Positions 54,254-62,981 of a stretch of DNA of 64,000 bases are shown piece by piece (position 1 is the stretch's first letter; every line of letters begins with the position of its first letter). Under the pieces are notes generated by a model that was given only the letters and a program-made list of their open reading frames with translations, was not told where the DNA came from and ran no database searches. Source of the stretch: Rhodospirillaceae bacterium (lineage in GTDB: Bacteria; Pseudomonadota; Alphaproteobacteria; Thalassobaculales; Thalassobaculaceae); assembly GCA_018401495.1 (NCBI GenBank), contig JAGYJX010000031.1:62001-126000 (forward strand), read 5' to 3'. The position numbers and the translations under genes were made by a program.

Positions 54254-55276
54254 TCAACCGCGCACCCGTGCAACCAGCGCCGCCACATGCTCGGGCGGCG
54301 TCTGTGGGACGATGCCGTGGCCGAGGTTGAAAATGAACGGGCCGCCGGCCAACGCCTCCAGGATCCGATCGACCTCCATGGCCAGCGCATCGCCGCCCGC
54401 GACCAGCGCCATCGGGTCCAGGTTGCCCTGCACCGGGCGCTCCGCCTGCAACGCGCAGGCCATCGCGAGCGGAATGCCGGAATCCAGCGCCAGCGCCGTC
54501 ACCCCGGTTGCCGACCCGTAGGCACGGGTCTGGGCCCCGGCGCCACGGGCGAACCCGATCACCGGAATCGTCGGGTGGAGCGCCGCCAGCCGCTGGACGA
54601 TCGCCGCCGTCGGCCGAACCACCCCCCGCTCGAACAGCACCTCCGGTGCGGCACCGGCCCAGCTGTCGAACAGCTTCACCACCTGGGCGCCGGCCTGGAT
54701 CTGCCGATCGAGATAGCCGACGGTGGCGTCCACCAGGGTGTCCATCAGGACACCGAAGCCCTCGGGGTCGCGGTAGGCCCACAGTTTGAGCGTGGCGAAG
54801 TCGCGGCTGCTGCCACCCTCGACCATGTAGGACGCGACCGTCCAGGGGGCGCCGGCGAAGCCGATCAGGGCCGTCTCGGGCCCTAGACCGGCCCGCACCC
54901 GCGATACCGTCTCGTAGACCGGTGCCAGGGCGGCGTGGAAGCTGTCGGGATCGAAGACCGGGATCTCGGAGCGTTCAACGATCGGTTCCAGGATCGGACC
55001 GCGCCCCTCGTCGAAGCGCAGCGACCGGCCCAGGCCCCATGGCACCATCAGGATGTCGGAGAACAGGATCGCCGCGTCGAAGCCGTAGCGCCGGATCGGC
55101 TGGAGGGTGACCTCGGCCGCCAGTTCGGGCGACAGGCAGAGATCGACGAAGCCGCCCGCCTTGGCCCGGATCGCCCGGTACTCCGGAAGATACCGCCCGG
55201 CCTGGCGCATGAGCCAGATCGGCGGGGTGTCCAAGGCTTCTCCGGCGAGTGCTCTCAGGAGTGGGGATCGAGTCAT
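54254..55276 (-). CDS. hemE: Uroporphyrinogen decarboxylase
   Basis: Decarboxylates uroporphyrinogen III to coproporphyrinogen III. Intact, 340 residues. Signatures: PPIWLMRQAGRYLPEYR, AILFSDILMVPWGLG, GFAGAPWTVASYM and NLGHGIVPQTPPEHV. ATG at 55276. Its 5' end faces the putative replication origin, as in Caulobacter crescentus. A GANTC site overlaps the second to fourth codons. Confidence 0.97.
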   Translation of the reverse strand: MTRSPLLRALAGEALDTPPIWLMRQAGRYLPEYRAIRAKAGGFVDLCLSPELAAEVTLQPIRRYGFDAAILFSDILMVPWGLGRSLRFDEGRGPILEPIVERSEIPVFDPDSFHAALAPVYETVSRVRAGLGPETALIGFAGAPWTVASYMVEGGSSRDFATLKLWAYRDPEGFGVLMDTLVDATVGYLDRQIQAGAQVVKLFDSWAGAAPEVLFERGVVRPTAAIVQRLAALHPTIPVIGFARGAGAQTRAYGSATGVTALALDSGIPLAMACALQAERPVQGNLDPMALVAGGDALAMEVDRILEALAGGPFIFNLGHGIVPQTPPEHVAALVARVRG

Positions 55277-55299
55277 CCGGTCATGCTCCGTGGGTCACC

Positions 55300-55330
55300 T
55301 CTATCACTAATCTATTTATATGAATTTTGA
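55300..55330. other. AT-rich segment, candidate DNA unwinding element
   Basis: Nearly pure A/T-rich run (CTATCACTAATCTATTTATA, then TGAATTTTGA) directly beside the DnaA boxes. One of the most AT-rich stretches in the window. Confidence 0.55.
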
Positions 55331-55365
55331 AGGGAGGTAGCAGTTGTATGGTGGAACATCGGGGA

Positions 55366-55374
55366 TTATCCGCT
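55366..55374 (+). other. DnaA-box-like sequence TTATCCGCT
   Basis: Two mismatches to TTATCCACA. It lies 36 bases from the AT-rich segment. Confidence 0.4.
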
Positions 55375-55494
55375 GTCCCCGGTTCTGTCCCCGACGGCCG
55401 GGTGTCCCAGGATCACGGCGCTCGAATGGCGCTCGGCGGTGGAAAAGCCTCGGCCGGTGGCGGATGCCTTGGGCTGAAGCGCAGTCGGGCGCAG

Positions 55495-55503
55495 CGTGGA
55501 TAA
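55495..55503 (-). other. DnaA box TTATCCACG
   Basis: On the minus strand it reads TTATCCACG, one mismatch to the consensus TTATCCACA. The strongest box in the gap. Confidence 0.65.
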
Positions 55504-55633
55504 CGGGGATGAACCTCGGCGTGAGGGTTTGCTCACCGAATCCCCCACACCGTCACCGGTTCTGTCAGCCGGTGCGCAAAGCCGCGGTTGCGCGGTGCCC
55601 GGTTAGGCATATCTTCGACTATCCGGGCTCGGT

Positions 55634-55642
55634 CGGGGATAA
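55634..55642 (-). other. DnaA-box-like sequence TTATCCCCG
   Basis: On the minus strand TTATCCCCG, two mismatches to the consensus. Confidence 0.4.
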
Positions 55643-55681
55643 CCCGCGGGTTGCCATCAACTTGTCCCCAAGGGTCTGTGC

Positions 55682-56521
55682 ATGACCTCGGCTCCGATCC
55701 TGCACCTGCATCTTGTGTCTGACGCCACTGGCGAGACCAACCACCAGATCGCCCGCGCCTGCCTGGTGCAGTTCGACGGGGTCCGCGCCAAGGAGCACGT
55801 CTGGTCGCTGGTGCGCACCCGCAGCTACCTGGACAAGGTGATCGCCGGCGTCGAAGCGCATCCCGGGCCGGTGCTGTTCACCCTGGTCGATCCGGAACTG
55901 CGCCGGCGTCTGGAGGATGCCTGCCGACGGCTGGAGCTGCCCTGCATCGCCGTCCTCGACCCGATCCTGTCGGCGCTGGGGGCTCATCTCGGGGTCCAGT
56001 CGCACGGGCGCCCGGGCCGACAGCACGAGATGGACGCCGCCTATTTCCGGCGCATCGAAGCGATGGATTTCACGTTGGCGCATGACGACGGCCAGTTGGT
56101 TCATGACCTCGAGGAGGCCGATATCGTGGTGGTCGGCGTTTCGCGGACCTCAAAGACACCGACGTCGCTTTACCTGGCGAACCGCGGCTTCAAGACCGCG
56201 AATGTGCCGCTGGTCCCTGGAATCGACCCGCCGGAGGAGTTGTTCCGGCTTGACCGGCCTCTGGTCGTTGGGCTGACGACTGACCCCACTCGGCTGATCC
56301 AGGTTCGCCGCAATCGGGTTCTGATGCTGAAGCAGCGCGAGGAGACCGACTATGTGGCCCTCGAGGTTGTGCGCAAGGAGGTTACCGACGCCCGCCGGCT
56401 GTTCGAGCGCCAGGGCTGGCCGGTGATCGACGTCACACGGCGCTCGATCGAGGAGACTGCCGCAGCGGTGCTCCAGCACCTTGGCAACGGCAACTCCGAT
56501 GGGGACAGCGACAATGGATGA
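55682..56521 (+). CDS. Pyruvate, phosphate dikinase regulatory protein (PPSR, DUF299)
   Basis: A bifunctional kinase/pyrophosphorylase that controls pyruvate phosphate dikinase or phosphoenolpyruvate synthase. Intact, 279 residues. It opens LHLHLVSDATGETNHQIARA, and the P-loop-like VVGVSRTSKTPTSLYLANRG is characteristic. The C-terminal RRSIEETAAAVLQHL is also typical. The ATG at 55682 borders the putative origin directly. It overlaps maf by 8 bases (ATGGATGA). Confidence 0.95.
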   Translation: MTSAPILHLHLVSDATGETNHQIARACLVQFDGVRAKEHVWSLVRTRSYLDKVIAGVEAHPGPVLFTLVDPELRRRLEDACRRLELPCIAVLDPILSALGAHLGVQSHGRPGRQHEMDAAYFRRIEAMDFTLAHDDGQLVHDLEEADIVVVGVSRTSKTPTSLYLANRGFKTANVPLVPGIDPPEELFRLDRPLVVGLTTDPTRLIQVRRNRVLMLKQREETDYVALEVVRKEVTDARRLFERQGWPVIDVTRRSIEETAAAVLQHLGNGNSDGDSDNG

Positions 56522-57158
56522 GACCAGTGCCGACGCACCGCTGACCGGTTCGGCCGCGCCCTCGTTGCCGGTATACTTGGCCTCGGGCAGCCGCTTCCGG
56601 GCACGGATGCTGACGGCTGCCGGGGTTCCGTTCACGGTCTCGGTTCCCGGCATCGACGAGGGCGCGGTCCGCGAATCCCTCGGCGCCGAGGGCGCCTCGA
56701 CCGAGGACGTCGCCATCGCGCTCGGCGAGTTGAAGGCGGTGGCGGTCTCGCGCCGTCATCCGGACGCGCTGGTGATCGGGTCCGATCAGATGCTGGACTG
56801 CAACGGCGTGTGGTTCGAGAAGCCGGTCGACCGCGATCACGCCGCGGCGTCGCTGCGGGCGCTGGCGGGGCGCGATCACCGGCTTGTGACCAGCGCGGTC
56901 GTGGCGCGCGGCGGCGAACGCATCTGGCACACCGTGCAGTCGGTCAGGATGCGCATGCGGCCGCTTTCCGAGGCGTACATCGAGGCGTATCTCGACGCCG
57001 TTGGCGATGACGTCCGGGCGTCGGTCGGCGCCTATCAGCTGGAGGGGCTGGGAGCGCAGCTGTTCACGGCGGTCGAGGGCGACTACTTCACCGTGCTCGG
57101 CCTGCCGCTGCTGCCGCTGCTGGATTTCCTGAGAGTGCATCGCGTCCTGGCGAACTGA
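56514..57158 (+). CDS. maf: Maf-like nucleotide pyrophosphatase
   Basis: Hydrolyses nucleoside triphosphates, probably modified ones, to monophosphates. Intact, 214 residues. Motifs: LPVYLASGSRFRARMLTAAG (Maf opening), VIGSDQMLDCNG and GAYQLEGLGAQLFTAVEGDYF. It overlaps the PPSR gene and is coupled to coaE by TGATG. The expected aroE between maf and coaE in many relatives is absent. Confidence 0.94.
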   Translation: MDETSADAPLTGSAAPSLPVYLASGSRFRARMLTAAGVPFTVSVPGIDEGAVRESLGAEGASTEDVAIALGELKAVAVSRRHPDALVIGSDQMLDCNGVWFEKPVDRDHAAASLRALAGRDHRLVTSAVVARGGERIWHTVQSVRMRMRPLSEAYIEAYLDAVGDDVRASVGAYQLEGLGAQLFTAVEGDYFTVLGLPLLPLLDFLRVHRVLAN

Positions 57159-57844
57159 TGAAGGTGCTCGGGCTGACCGGGTCGATCGGCATGGGCAAGT
57201 CCACCGCGGCCGCCATGCTGCGGCGGCTGGGCCTCCCCGTGCACGATGCCGACGCGGCGGTCCATGGTTTGCTGGCCGCGGGCGGGGCTGCGGTCCCGGC
57301 GATCGCCGACGCCTTTCCGGGGGTGGTTCGCGACGGCGCCGTCGATCGGGCCGCGCTTGGCGCCCGCGTGTTCGGCGACGCCGCCGCGCTTGCCCGGCTC
57401 GAGGCCATCGTGCATCCCATGGTGCGGCGGGTGACAGCCCGGTTTCTGGCGGCGAGCCGACGCCGGCGGGCACCGCTGGTGGTGCTGGACGTGCCGTTGC
57501 TGCTCGAAGGAGATGGCCACGAACGGTGCGACGTCGTCGCTGTGGTGAGCGCGCCGGCGGCGGTGCAGCGCCAGCGCGTCCTGGCCCGGCCGGGGATGAC
57601 GGAGCAGCGCCTCGCGGCTATCCTGGCGAAGCAGATGCCGGACCGCGAGAAGCGCCGACGCGCCGACGTGGTGATACCCACCGGGCTCGGTCGGGCGGTG
57701 ACGATGCGGCGCCTCGCCGGCCTGGTGCGGGCGCTGCGACGAGACGGGGGGAGTGCATGCGCGAGATCGTCCTCGATACGGAGACGACGGGCCTGGACCC
57801 GGCGACCGGCGACCGCATCGTCGAGATCGGCTGCATCGAACTGA
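57158..57844 (+). CDS. coaE: Dephospho-CoA kinase
   Basis: The last step of coenzyme A synthesis. The Walker A is VLGLTGSIGMGKSTAAAMLR; then VHDADAAVHGL, IVHPMVRR and VLDVPLLLEG, all typical. The open frame runs to 57844 and overlaps dnaQ by 88 bases; normal family length would end near 57755, so the last 25-30 residues (Arg/Ser-rich) may be an artefact of a frameshift near the 3' end. The ATG at 57158 shares one base with the maf stop. Confidence 0.94.
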   Translation: MKVLGLTGSIGMGKSTAAAMLRRLGLPVHDADAAVHGLLAAGGAAVPAIADAFPGVVRDGAVDRAALGARVFGDAAALARLEAIVHPMVRRVTARFLAASRRRRAPLVVLDVPLLLEGDGHERCDVVAVVSAPAAVQRQRVLARPGMTEQRLAAILAKQMPDREKRRRADVVIPTGLGRAVTMRRLAGLVRALRRDGGSACARSSSIRRRRAWTRRPATASSRSAASN

Positions 57845-58447
57845 TCAATCACGTCCCCAGCGGCCGAACCCTGCACCACTATTTCAATCCCGAGCGCGAC
57901 ATGCCGCAGGGCGCGTTCGAGGTGCACGGGCTGTCGATCGAGTTCCTGTCCAACTACCCGGTGTTCGGCGCGCTCGCCGACGAGATCCTGGAGTTTCTCG
58001 GCGACGCGGTGCTGGTCATCCACAACGCCGCCTTCGACATGCGCTTCATCAACGCCGAGCTGCGCCGCCTTGGACGCCCGGAGCTGCCGATGAGCCGTGC
58101 CCTCGACACCGTCCAGCTGGCGCGACGGAAGTATCCCGGTGCCCAGGTCAGCCTGGACGCGTTGTGCCGGCGGTTCGAGATCGACAACGGCCACCGCACG
58201 CTGCACGGAGCGCTGCTGGACGCCGACTTGCTGGCGGGCGGTCTACCTGGAACTGATCGGCGGACGGCAACCCGACCTGGCGCTGGCCACGCTAGGCGCT
58301 TCCGAGGAAAGCGCCGGACGCGCCGCCGTCGCTCGGGAGGTTCAGGCCTATCGCGAGCCTCGGCCACACGCTCCGAGCACCGAAGAACTGGCGGCGCACC
58401 GGGCGTTTCTGGACTCGATCAAGGAGCCGCTCTGGCTGGCCGGCTAG
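57757..58447 (+). CDS. dnaQ: DNA polymerase III epsilon subunit
   Basis: The proofreading 3'-5' exonuclease of the replicase. Motif Exo I is EIVLDTETTGLDP; Exo II is VIHNAAFDMRFINAEL; Exo III is HGALLDADLLA. About 230 residues. One extra G near 58236 (CTGGCGGGCGGTC) breaks the frame just after Exo III. ATG at 57757. Overlaps the 3' end of coaE. Confidence 0.96.
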
Positions 58448-58457
58448 CCGGAGGCGG

Positions 58458-58959
58458 TCAGTCCTGCGGCGGAAGGATGGCGCCGTTGCCCGCGGTCGCG
58501 GCCGCTTGGGCCTGCATGGCGCTCTGACGGTACATCGCCGCGAAATCGACCGGCTGAATCAGCAACGGAGGGAAGCCGCCGTCGCGTGTGACCTCGGCGA
58601 TGATGGCCCGCGCGAACGGGAACAGGATGCGCGGGCACTCGATCAGCAGCACCGGGTGCAGCGAGATCCTCGGGGACGCCCTGGAGGGTGAAAAGCCCGC
58701 CATAGCTGAGCTCGGCCAGGAACAACGGAGCGTCGGCGGCCCGGCCTGACGCCGTGACCTTCAGCACCACCTCGAACACGTCGTTGTCCGCCACCTTGGT
58801 GGCCTGGACGTCGACGTTCACCTCGATCCTCGGCGCTTCGCTCTGCGGCTGCAGGCTGCTCGGCGCCCGCGGGTTCTCGAACGACAGGTCCTTGACGTAC
58901 TGGGCGTGGATCTGGATCGGCAGGGCGGTCGCCGCCAGGGGCGCGGAGCTATCGGACAT
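58458..58959 (-). CDS. secB: Protein-export chaperone SecB
   Basis: A tetrameric chaperone that keeps precursors unfolded for SecA. About 167 residues. It shows [19 protein letters not shown], the canonical SecB opening, then [29 protein letters not shown] and [36 protein letters not shown]. One extra base near 58668 breaks the frame after PEDL. ATG at 58959. Converges with dnaQ. Confidence 0.96.
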
Positions 58960-58998
58960 GACGAGGGCGCTTCCCGAAGGGTGTCGATGCCCGGTCGC

Positions 58999-59556
58999 CT
59001 AACACGGTTCCGGGGTGTGCACAACCGAAGCGGCCGGCCCCGGCCGCAGCTCGACCACGGTACCGTTGCCGACGGTCAGGCCGGTCAGGCCGCGGATGAA
59101 TCCCCAATGGCTGACATAGACCGTCTCACCCCAGTCGGTGGCGCGGTGCAGGCGGCTCGCGAACACCCCGCAGCGCGCCCCGAGCTGGGACTCGGTCTCG
59201 CCCTGGGCCGGCCACCAGCGCTCGCCGAGCCGCTCGAAATCGATGCCGGGCCACAGCCCCCGAAGCGTCGAGGCCGGCGTGCCGACGTCGCAGACGAACC
59301 AGCAGCGCTCGCGCACCAGCGGATCGATCTCGATCGCCAACCCAAGGACCTCGGCGACGATGGCGGCGGTCTCCAGGGTGCGCCGATAGGGGCTCGCGAC
59401 AATCCGTGTCAGCCCGCGCGGGGCCAGGGCCTCGGCGGCTGCGAGGGCTTGGGCCCGGCCGATCTCGGTCAGGGCCGGATCCTCGATGCCCGGATCGACC
59501 CGGTTGCGCGCAAAATGCACGTTGAATTCACTCTGGCCGTGCCGCAGCAGGTACAC
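58999..59556 (-). CDS. Histidine phosphatase family protein
   Basis: A phosphoglycerate-mutase-like phosphatase of about 185 residues. The active site reads VYLLRHGQSEFNVHF (RHG with the catalytic His). LTEIGRAQALAAAEAL, IVASPYRRTLETA and ETVYVSHWGFIRGL (second His) follow. The GTG at 59556, five bases after the fxsA stop with AAGAGG upstream, puts the start at VYLLRHG as in most family members; an ATG at 59598 would overlap fxsA by 38 bases. The substrate is unknown. Intact. Confidence 0.85.
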   Translation of the reverse strand: MYLLRHGQSEFNVHFARNRVDPGIEDPALTEIGRAQALAAAEALAPRGLTRIVASPYRRTLETAAIVAEVLGLAIEIDPLVRERCWFVCDVGTPASTLRGLWPGIDFERLGERWWPAQGETESQLGARCGVFASRLHRATDWGETVYVSHWGFIRGLTGLTVGNGTVVELRPGPAASVVHTPEPC

Positions 59557-59560
59557 GTCG

Positions 59561-60082
59561 TTATCGCCTCTTGTCGTCGATACGGTCTGGATCACCATCC
59601 GATACGTCCTGGAACTCGCCCTCGATCACCGGAGGCGGTCCGGAGCGTGGATGCGTACCGGCGCCCGGCCCCGCACCTGGTCCGGGACCCGGACCGCCGC
59701 CTACCGTCCAGATACGAGCGCCGCCGCGCGCCACGGCCCACGCCAGCAGCGCCCCGATAAGGAGGCGGCGGGCGGGCGGAACGAACAGGACCAGCCCGAT
59801 GGCGTCGGTCATGAAGCCCGGTATCAGCAGCAGCAGGCCGGCCACCAGCAGGCCGAGGCCGGAGAGCAATTCACCGACCGGTGTGACGCCCCGGTCCAGT
59901 TCAGACCGGACCCGCGCCAGCGTCGCCAGCCCCTGGACCCTGAACAACAGCGCGCCCAGGGCCGCGGTCGCCAGAATCAGCGCGACCGTGGGCAAGGCGC
60001 CGATCTCGCCACCGATCTCGATCATCAGCCAGATCTCGACGACCGGCAGGCCGAGCAGTACGAGTAAAACCAGGAAGCCCAT
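59561..60082 (-). CDS. fxsA: Membrane protein FxsA
   Basis: An inner-membrane protein of 173 residues named after a role in phage exclusion in E. coli; its native role is unclear. Three to four hydrophobic helices: VLLVLLGLPVVEIWLMIEIG, TVALILATAALGALLF and LLSGLGLLVAGLLLLIPGF with the conserved PGFMTDAIGL. The C-terminal tail is Gly/Pro-rich. Divergent from the Tim44-domain gene. Confidence 0.93.
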   Translation of the reverse strand: MGFLVLLVLLGLPVVEIWLMIEIGGEIGALPTVALILATAALGALLFRVQGLATLARVRSELDRGVTPVGELLSGLGLLVAGLLLLIPGFMTDAIGLVLFVPPARRLLIGALLAWAVARGGARIWTVGGGPGPGPGAGPGAGTHPRSGPPPVIEGEFQDVSDGDPDRIDDKRR

Positions 60083-60230
60083 GCTTGCCCTTCCGAAGTC
60101 CAGGCCCTATTTAGACGGTGGCGTGCGGAGACCTCTCCGGCGCCGTGGTCTCTTGCCGTCAGGTACCGGCTGCGGCGACAACTTTTAACGCGGGGGTGCG
60201 GGTCGGTCCAGGCGCCGAGCCGCGAACAGA

Positions 60231-60908
60231 ATGGGAAACGGTGTGCCGTTCCTTGACATAATCCTGCTGGCGATGGTCGCCGGCTTCGTGATCTTCAAGC
60301 TGCGAAGCGTGCTCGGCCGGCGAACCGGACATGAGCAACGCCGACCGGATCCGTTTTCCGACGCGCCGAAGACGAACGACAACGGCAACGTGGTCCGCCT
60401 GCCGGACCGTGCCGCCGATCCGGAGGCGGTGGCCGATGGCTCGCCCGCCGGCACGATGGCGGCCGGGGTGATGCGGATCAAGCTTGCCGACGACCGCTTC
60501 GACGAACGTGAGTTCCTGCACGGCGCCAAGATGGCGTTCGGAATGATCGTCGATTCCTTCGCCAAGGGCGATGTCGACGCGTTGCGTCCGCTGCTGTCGC
60601 GGGATCTGTTCGGCAGTTTCGCGGCCGCCATCGAAACGCGCGAGAAGGCCGGCGAGATCCAGGAGACCACGATCGTCACGATCCGCTCCGCGGACATCGT
60701 CGAGGCCTCGCTGGAGGACAGCATCGCGAAGGTGACGGTCGAGTTCGTGACCGAGCAGGTGAAGGTCACGCGCGACGCCGGCGGCGAGATCATCGACGGC
60801 GACCCGGATCGCATCGACATCCTGACCGACCTGTGGACCTTTGCCCGCGATGTCACGTCCCGCGATCCGAACTGGGAACTGGTCGCCACCCGTGTCCCCG
60901 AGGACTGA
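60231..60908 (+). CDS. Tim44-domain protein
   Basis: An intact 225-residue protein. An N-terminal membrane anchor (LDIILLAMVAGFVIFKL) is followed by a polar linker and a C-terminal Tim44-like domain (FLHGAKMAFGMIVDSFAKGD, LTDLWTFARDV). It is the bacterial relative of mitochondrial Tim44 and occurs widely in alphaproteobacteria next to mltA, as here. Its role in envelope transport is not proven. Its stop overlaps the start of mltA by 17 bases. Confidence 0.92.
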   Translation: MGNGVPFLDIILLAMVAGFVIFKLRSVLGRRTGHEQRRPDPFSDAPKTNDNGNVVRLPDRAADPEAVADGSPAGTMAAGVMRIKLADDRFDEREFLHGAKMAFGMIVDSFAKGDVDALRPLLSRDLFGSFAAAIETREKAGEIQETTIVTIRSADIVEASLEDSIAKVTVEFVTEQVKVTRDAGGEIIDGDPDRIDILTDLWTFARDVTSRDPNWELVATRVPED

Positions 60909-62112
60909 GCCGGGGCGCTGGCGGGCGGTTCGATCCGCCGCGGCGATCCTGAGTGTTGCGGCGGCGTTGTCCCTGGCCGGGTGTGGCCGCGAGCCACCCC
61001 CGGAGCCGGTCGAGAGGCTGATCCTCGAGCCCGCTTCGTCGCGCGACCTCCCCGGTTGGAACGATGACGACCCTACTGACGCCCTGGCGGCTTTCCGTCG
61101 CTCCTGCGCCACCCTGTTGCGCGGCGACCAGAGCCGGCTTGTCGGCCCGGACGGCCGCTTCGGCCGGCGAGCCGACTGGGCGCCGGTGTGCCGCGCCGCC
61201 GAGACCGTGGCGGCCGGCGACGCCGCCGGCGTGCGCCGGTTCTTCGCCGACTCCTTCACCGTCTGGCGGGCGCGCGACGATCAGCCCGACGACGACCTCT
61301 TCACCGGCTATTTCGAGCCCGAGCTGGCGGGATCCCGCGCCCGATCGGAAGCCTTTCCCGTCACGTTGCACAAGCGGCCGCCGGACCTGGTCGACGTCGA
61401 TCTCGGCGCGTTTCGCGACGCCATGAAAGGCGAGCGGATCGCCGGCCGCCTGGCCGGCGGTCGGCTGGTGCCCTACGAGGACCGGGCGGCGATCGAGGCG
61501 GGAGAACTCGCGACCAGGACCGAGCCGCTGATCTATCTCGCCGATCCCGTGGACGCGTTTTTCCTGCACATCCAGGGCTCCGGCCTGGTGGTGCTGCCGG
61601 ACGGCACCCGCACCCGGGTCGGTTACGACGGCACCAACGGCCATGTCTACTACGCCATCGGCCGCTATCTGATCGCCGAGGGCGAGGTGCCGAAGGACAA
61701 GATGTCCTTGCAGGCGATCCGCGAGTGGCTGGCCCGGAACCCGGGGCGTCGCGACGAGGTGATGAACAAGAACCCCTCCTACGTGTTTTTTCGCGAGGTG
61801 ACCGGTGATGGCCCGATCGGCGCTCAGGGTGTGGCCCTGACCGCCGGCCGCAGCCTGGCGATCGACCGGCGGCACCTGCCGCTCGGGGCACCGGTGTGGG
61901 TCGACCTCGCCTACCCGACCGATCACGGCGCCGAGCTCCGTCGACTGATGGTCACCCAGGACACCGGCGGCGCCATCCGGGGTCCGGTCCGTGGCGATGT
62001 GTTCTGGGGCGCCGGCAAGCCTGCCGAGGCGTTGGCCGGGCCGATGGCGGCCAAGGGTCGCTACTGGCTTCTGCTCCCGAACGGCATCGACCCGACGGCC
62101 GCGCCGGGTTGA
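60892..62112 (+). CDS. mltA: Membrane-bound lytic murein transglycosylase A
   Basis: A lipoprotein that cleaves peptidoglycan glycan strands. Intact, 406 residues. The signal peptide and lipobox read ILSVAAALSLAGC. The MltA domain shows LFTGYFEPELAGS, AFFLHIQGSGLVVLPDG and YVFFREV, and the C-terminal 3D domain has the aspartates in MVTQDTGGAIRG and RGDVFWGAG. Starts with GTG inside the end of the Tim44-domain gene. Confidence 0.95.
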   Translation: MSPRTEPGRWRAVRSAAAILSVAAALSLAGCGREPPPEPVERLILEPASSRDLPGWNDDDPTDALAAFRRSCATLLRGDQSRLVGPDGRFGRRADWAPVCRAAETVAAGDAAGVRRFFADSFTVWRARDDQPDDDLFTGYFEPELAGSRARSEAFPVTLHKRPPDLVDVDLGAFRDAMKGERIAGRLAGGRLVPYEDRAAIEAGELATRTEPLIYLADPVDAFFLHIQGSGLVVLPDGTRTRVGYDGTNGHVYYAIGRYLIAEGEVPKDKMSLQAIREWLARNPGRRDEVMNKNPSYVFFREVTGDGPIGAQGVALTAGRSLAIDRRHLPLGAPVWVDLAYPTDHGAELRRLMVTQDTGGAIRGPVRGDVFWGAGKPAEALAGPMAAKGRYWLLLPNGIDPTAAPG

Positions 62113-62199
62113 TCCGGCCGACCCTGGACGACGCCTGCCTTGCCCCGCCTTCCGGCGCGTGCTAGCCGGTTCCGCTTGAATTCAGCCGAGGAGCCATCA

Positions 62200-62970
62200 A
62201 TGACCCGTGCCGGTCCGCGCGTCGGCCTGTTCGTTACCTGCCTCGTCGACCTCTACCGGCCGACCGTCGGGTTCGCCGCCGTCAAGCTGATGGAGGATGC
62301 CGGCTGCACGGTCGAGGTGCCGGCGGCGCAGACCTGCTGCGGGCAGCCGGCGTTCAACTCGGGCGATACCGCCGACGCCAAGGCGGTGGCACGCGGCGTG
62401 ATCGACGCCTTCGACGGCTATGACTATGTGGTGGCGCCCTCCGGCTCCTGCGCCGGCATGATCCATGAGCACTATCCGGCGCTGTTCGCCGACGAGCCGG
62501 AAACGGCGCTGCGCGCGCAGCACCTCGCCAAGCGGACCCATGAGCTGGTGTCCTTCCTGGTGGATATCCTGAAGGTCGAGCGCGTCGCCGCGGTCTTCCC
62601 CGGCACCGTCACCTACCACGATTCCTGCTCGGGCCTGCGCGAGCTGCAGGTCAAGGCACAGCCGCGCCGGTTGCTGGGGTCGGTGGACGGACTGACGCTG
62701 ACGGAACTGCCAAGCGCCGAGATCTGCTGTGGCTTCGGCGGAACGTTCTGCGTCAAGTATCCCGAGATTTCCGACAAGATGGTCACCGACAAGGCGCAGG
62801 ACGTCGTCGCCACCGGCGCCGGCACCCTGCTGGCCGGTGACCTCGGCTGCCTGCTGAACATGGCCGGCAAGCTGAGCCGGCTCGGAGCCGACACGAAAGT
62901 GCGCCACGTGGCCGAGGTGCTCGCCGGGCTGGCCGACGGGCCCGCGATCGGCGAGCCGGCGAAGGACTGA
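62200..62970 (+). CDS. lutA: L-lactate utilisation protein LutA (LldE), CCG-domain
   Basis: A subunit of the iron-sulfur L-lactate dehydrogenase complex LutABC. Intact, 256 residues. Two CCG cysteine motifs are visible: AAQTCCGQPAFNSGD and AEICCGFGGTFCVKY, with CLVDLYRPTVGFA at the start and HDSCSGLRELQV in between. ATG at 62200, preceded by GAGGAG. lutB follows after 11 bases. Confidence 0.94.
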   Translation: MTRAGPRVGLFVTCLVDLYRPTVGFAAVKLMEDAGCTVEVPAAQTCCGQPAFNSGDTADAKAVARGVIDAFDGYDYVVAPSGSCAGMIHEHYPALFADEPETALRAQHLAKRTHELVSFLVDILKVERVAAVFPGTVTYHDSCSGLRELQVKAQPRRLLGSVDGLTLTELPSAEICCGFGGTFCVKYPEISDKMVTDKAQDVVATGAGTLLAGDLGCLLNMAGKLSRLGADTKVRHVAEVLAGLADGPAIGEPAKD

Positions 62971-62981
62971 GGAGAGCCACC

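Larger units (their letters stand above)
55277..55681. other. Putative chromosomal replication origin (oriC)
   Basis: A 405-base gap between divergent hemE and PPSR genes, the same position as the Caulobacter origin. It holds an AT-rich segment (55300-55330, about four fifths A/T in very GC-rich surroundings) that could be the unwinding element. DnaA-box-like sequences occur at 55366-55374, 55495-55503 and 55634-55642. A GANTC site lies at 55538-55542. Short open frames inside it show no conserved pattern, so I call it non-coding. Location, DnaA boxes and AT-rich block all agree; replication itself is inferred. Confidence 0.72.

Noticed and set aside
55344-55685. A 113-codon open frame inside the candidate origin
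   Set aside because: No ribosome-binding site, no family pattern, and it covers the DnaA boxes. Long chance frames are common at this GC content.
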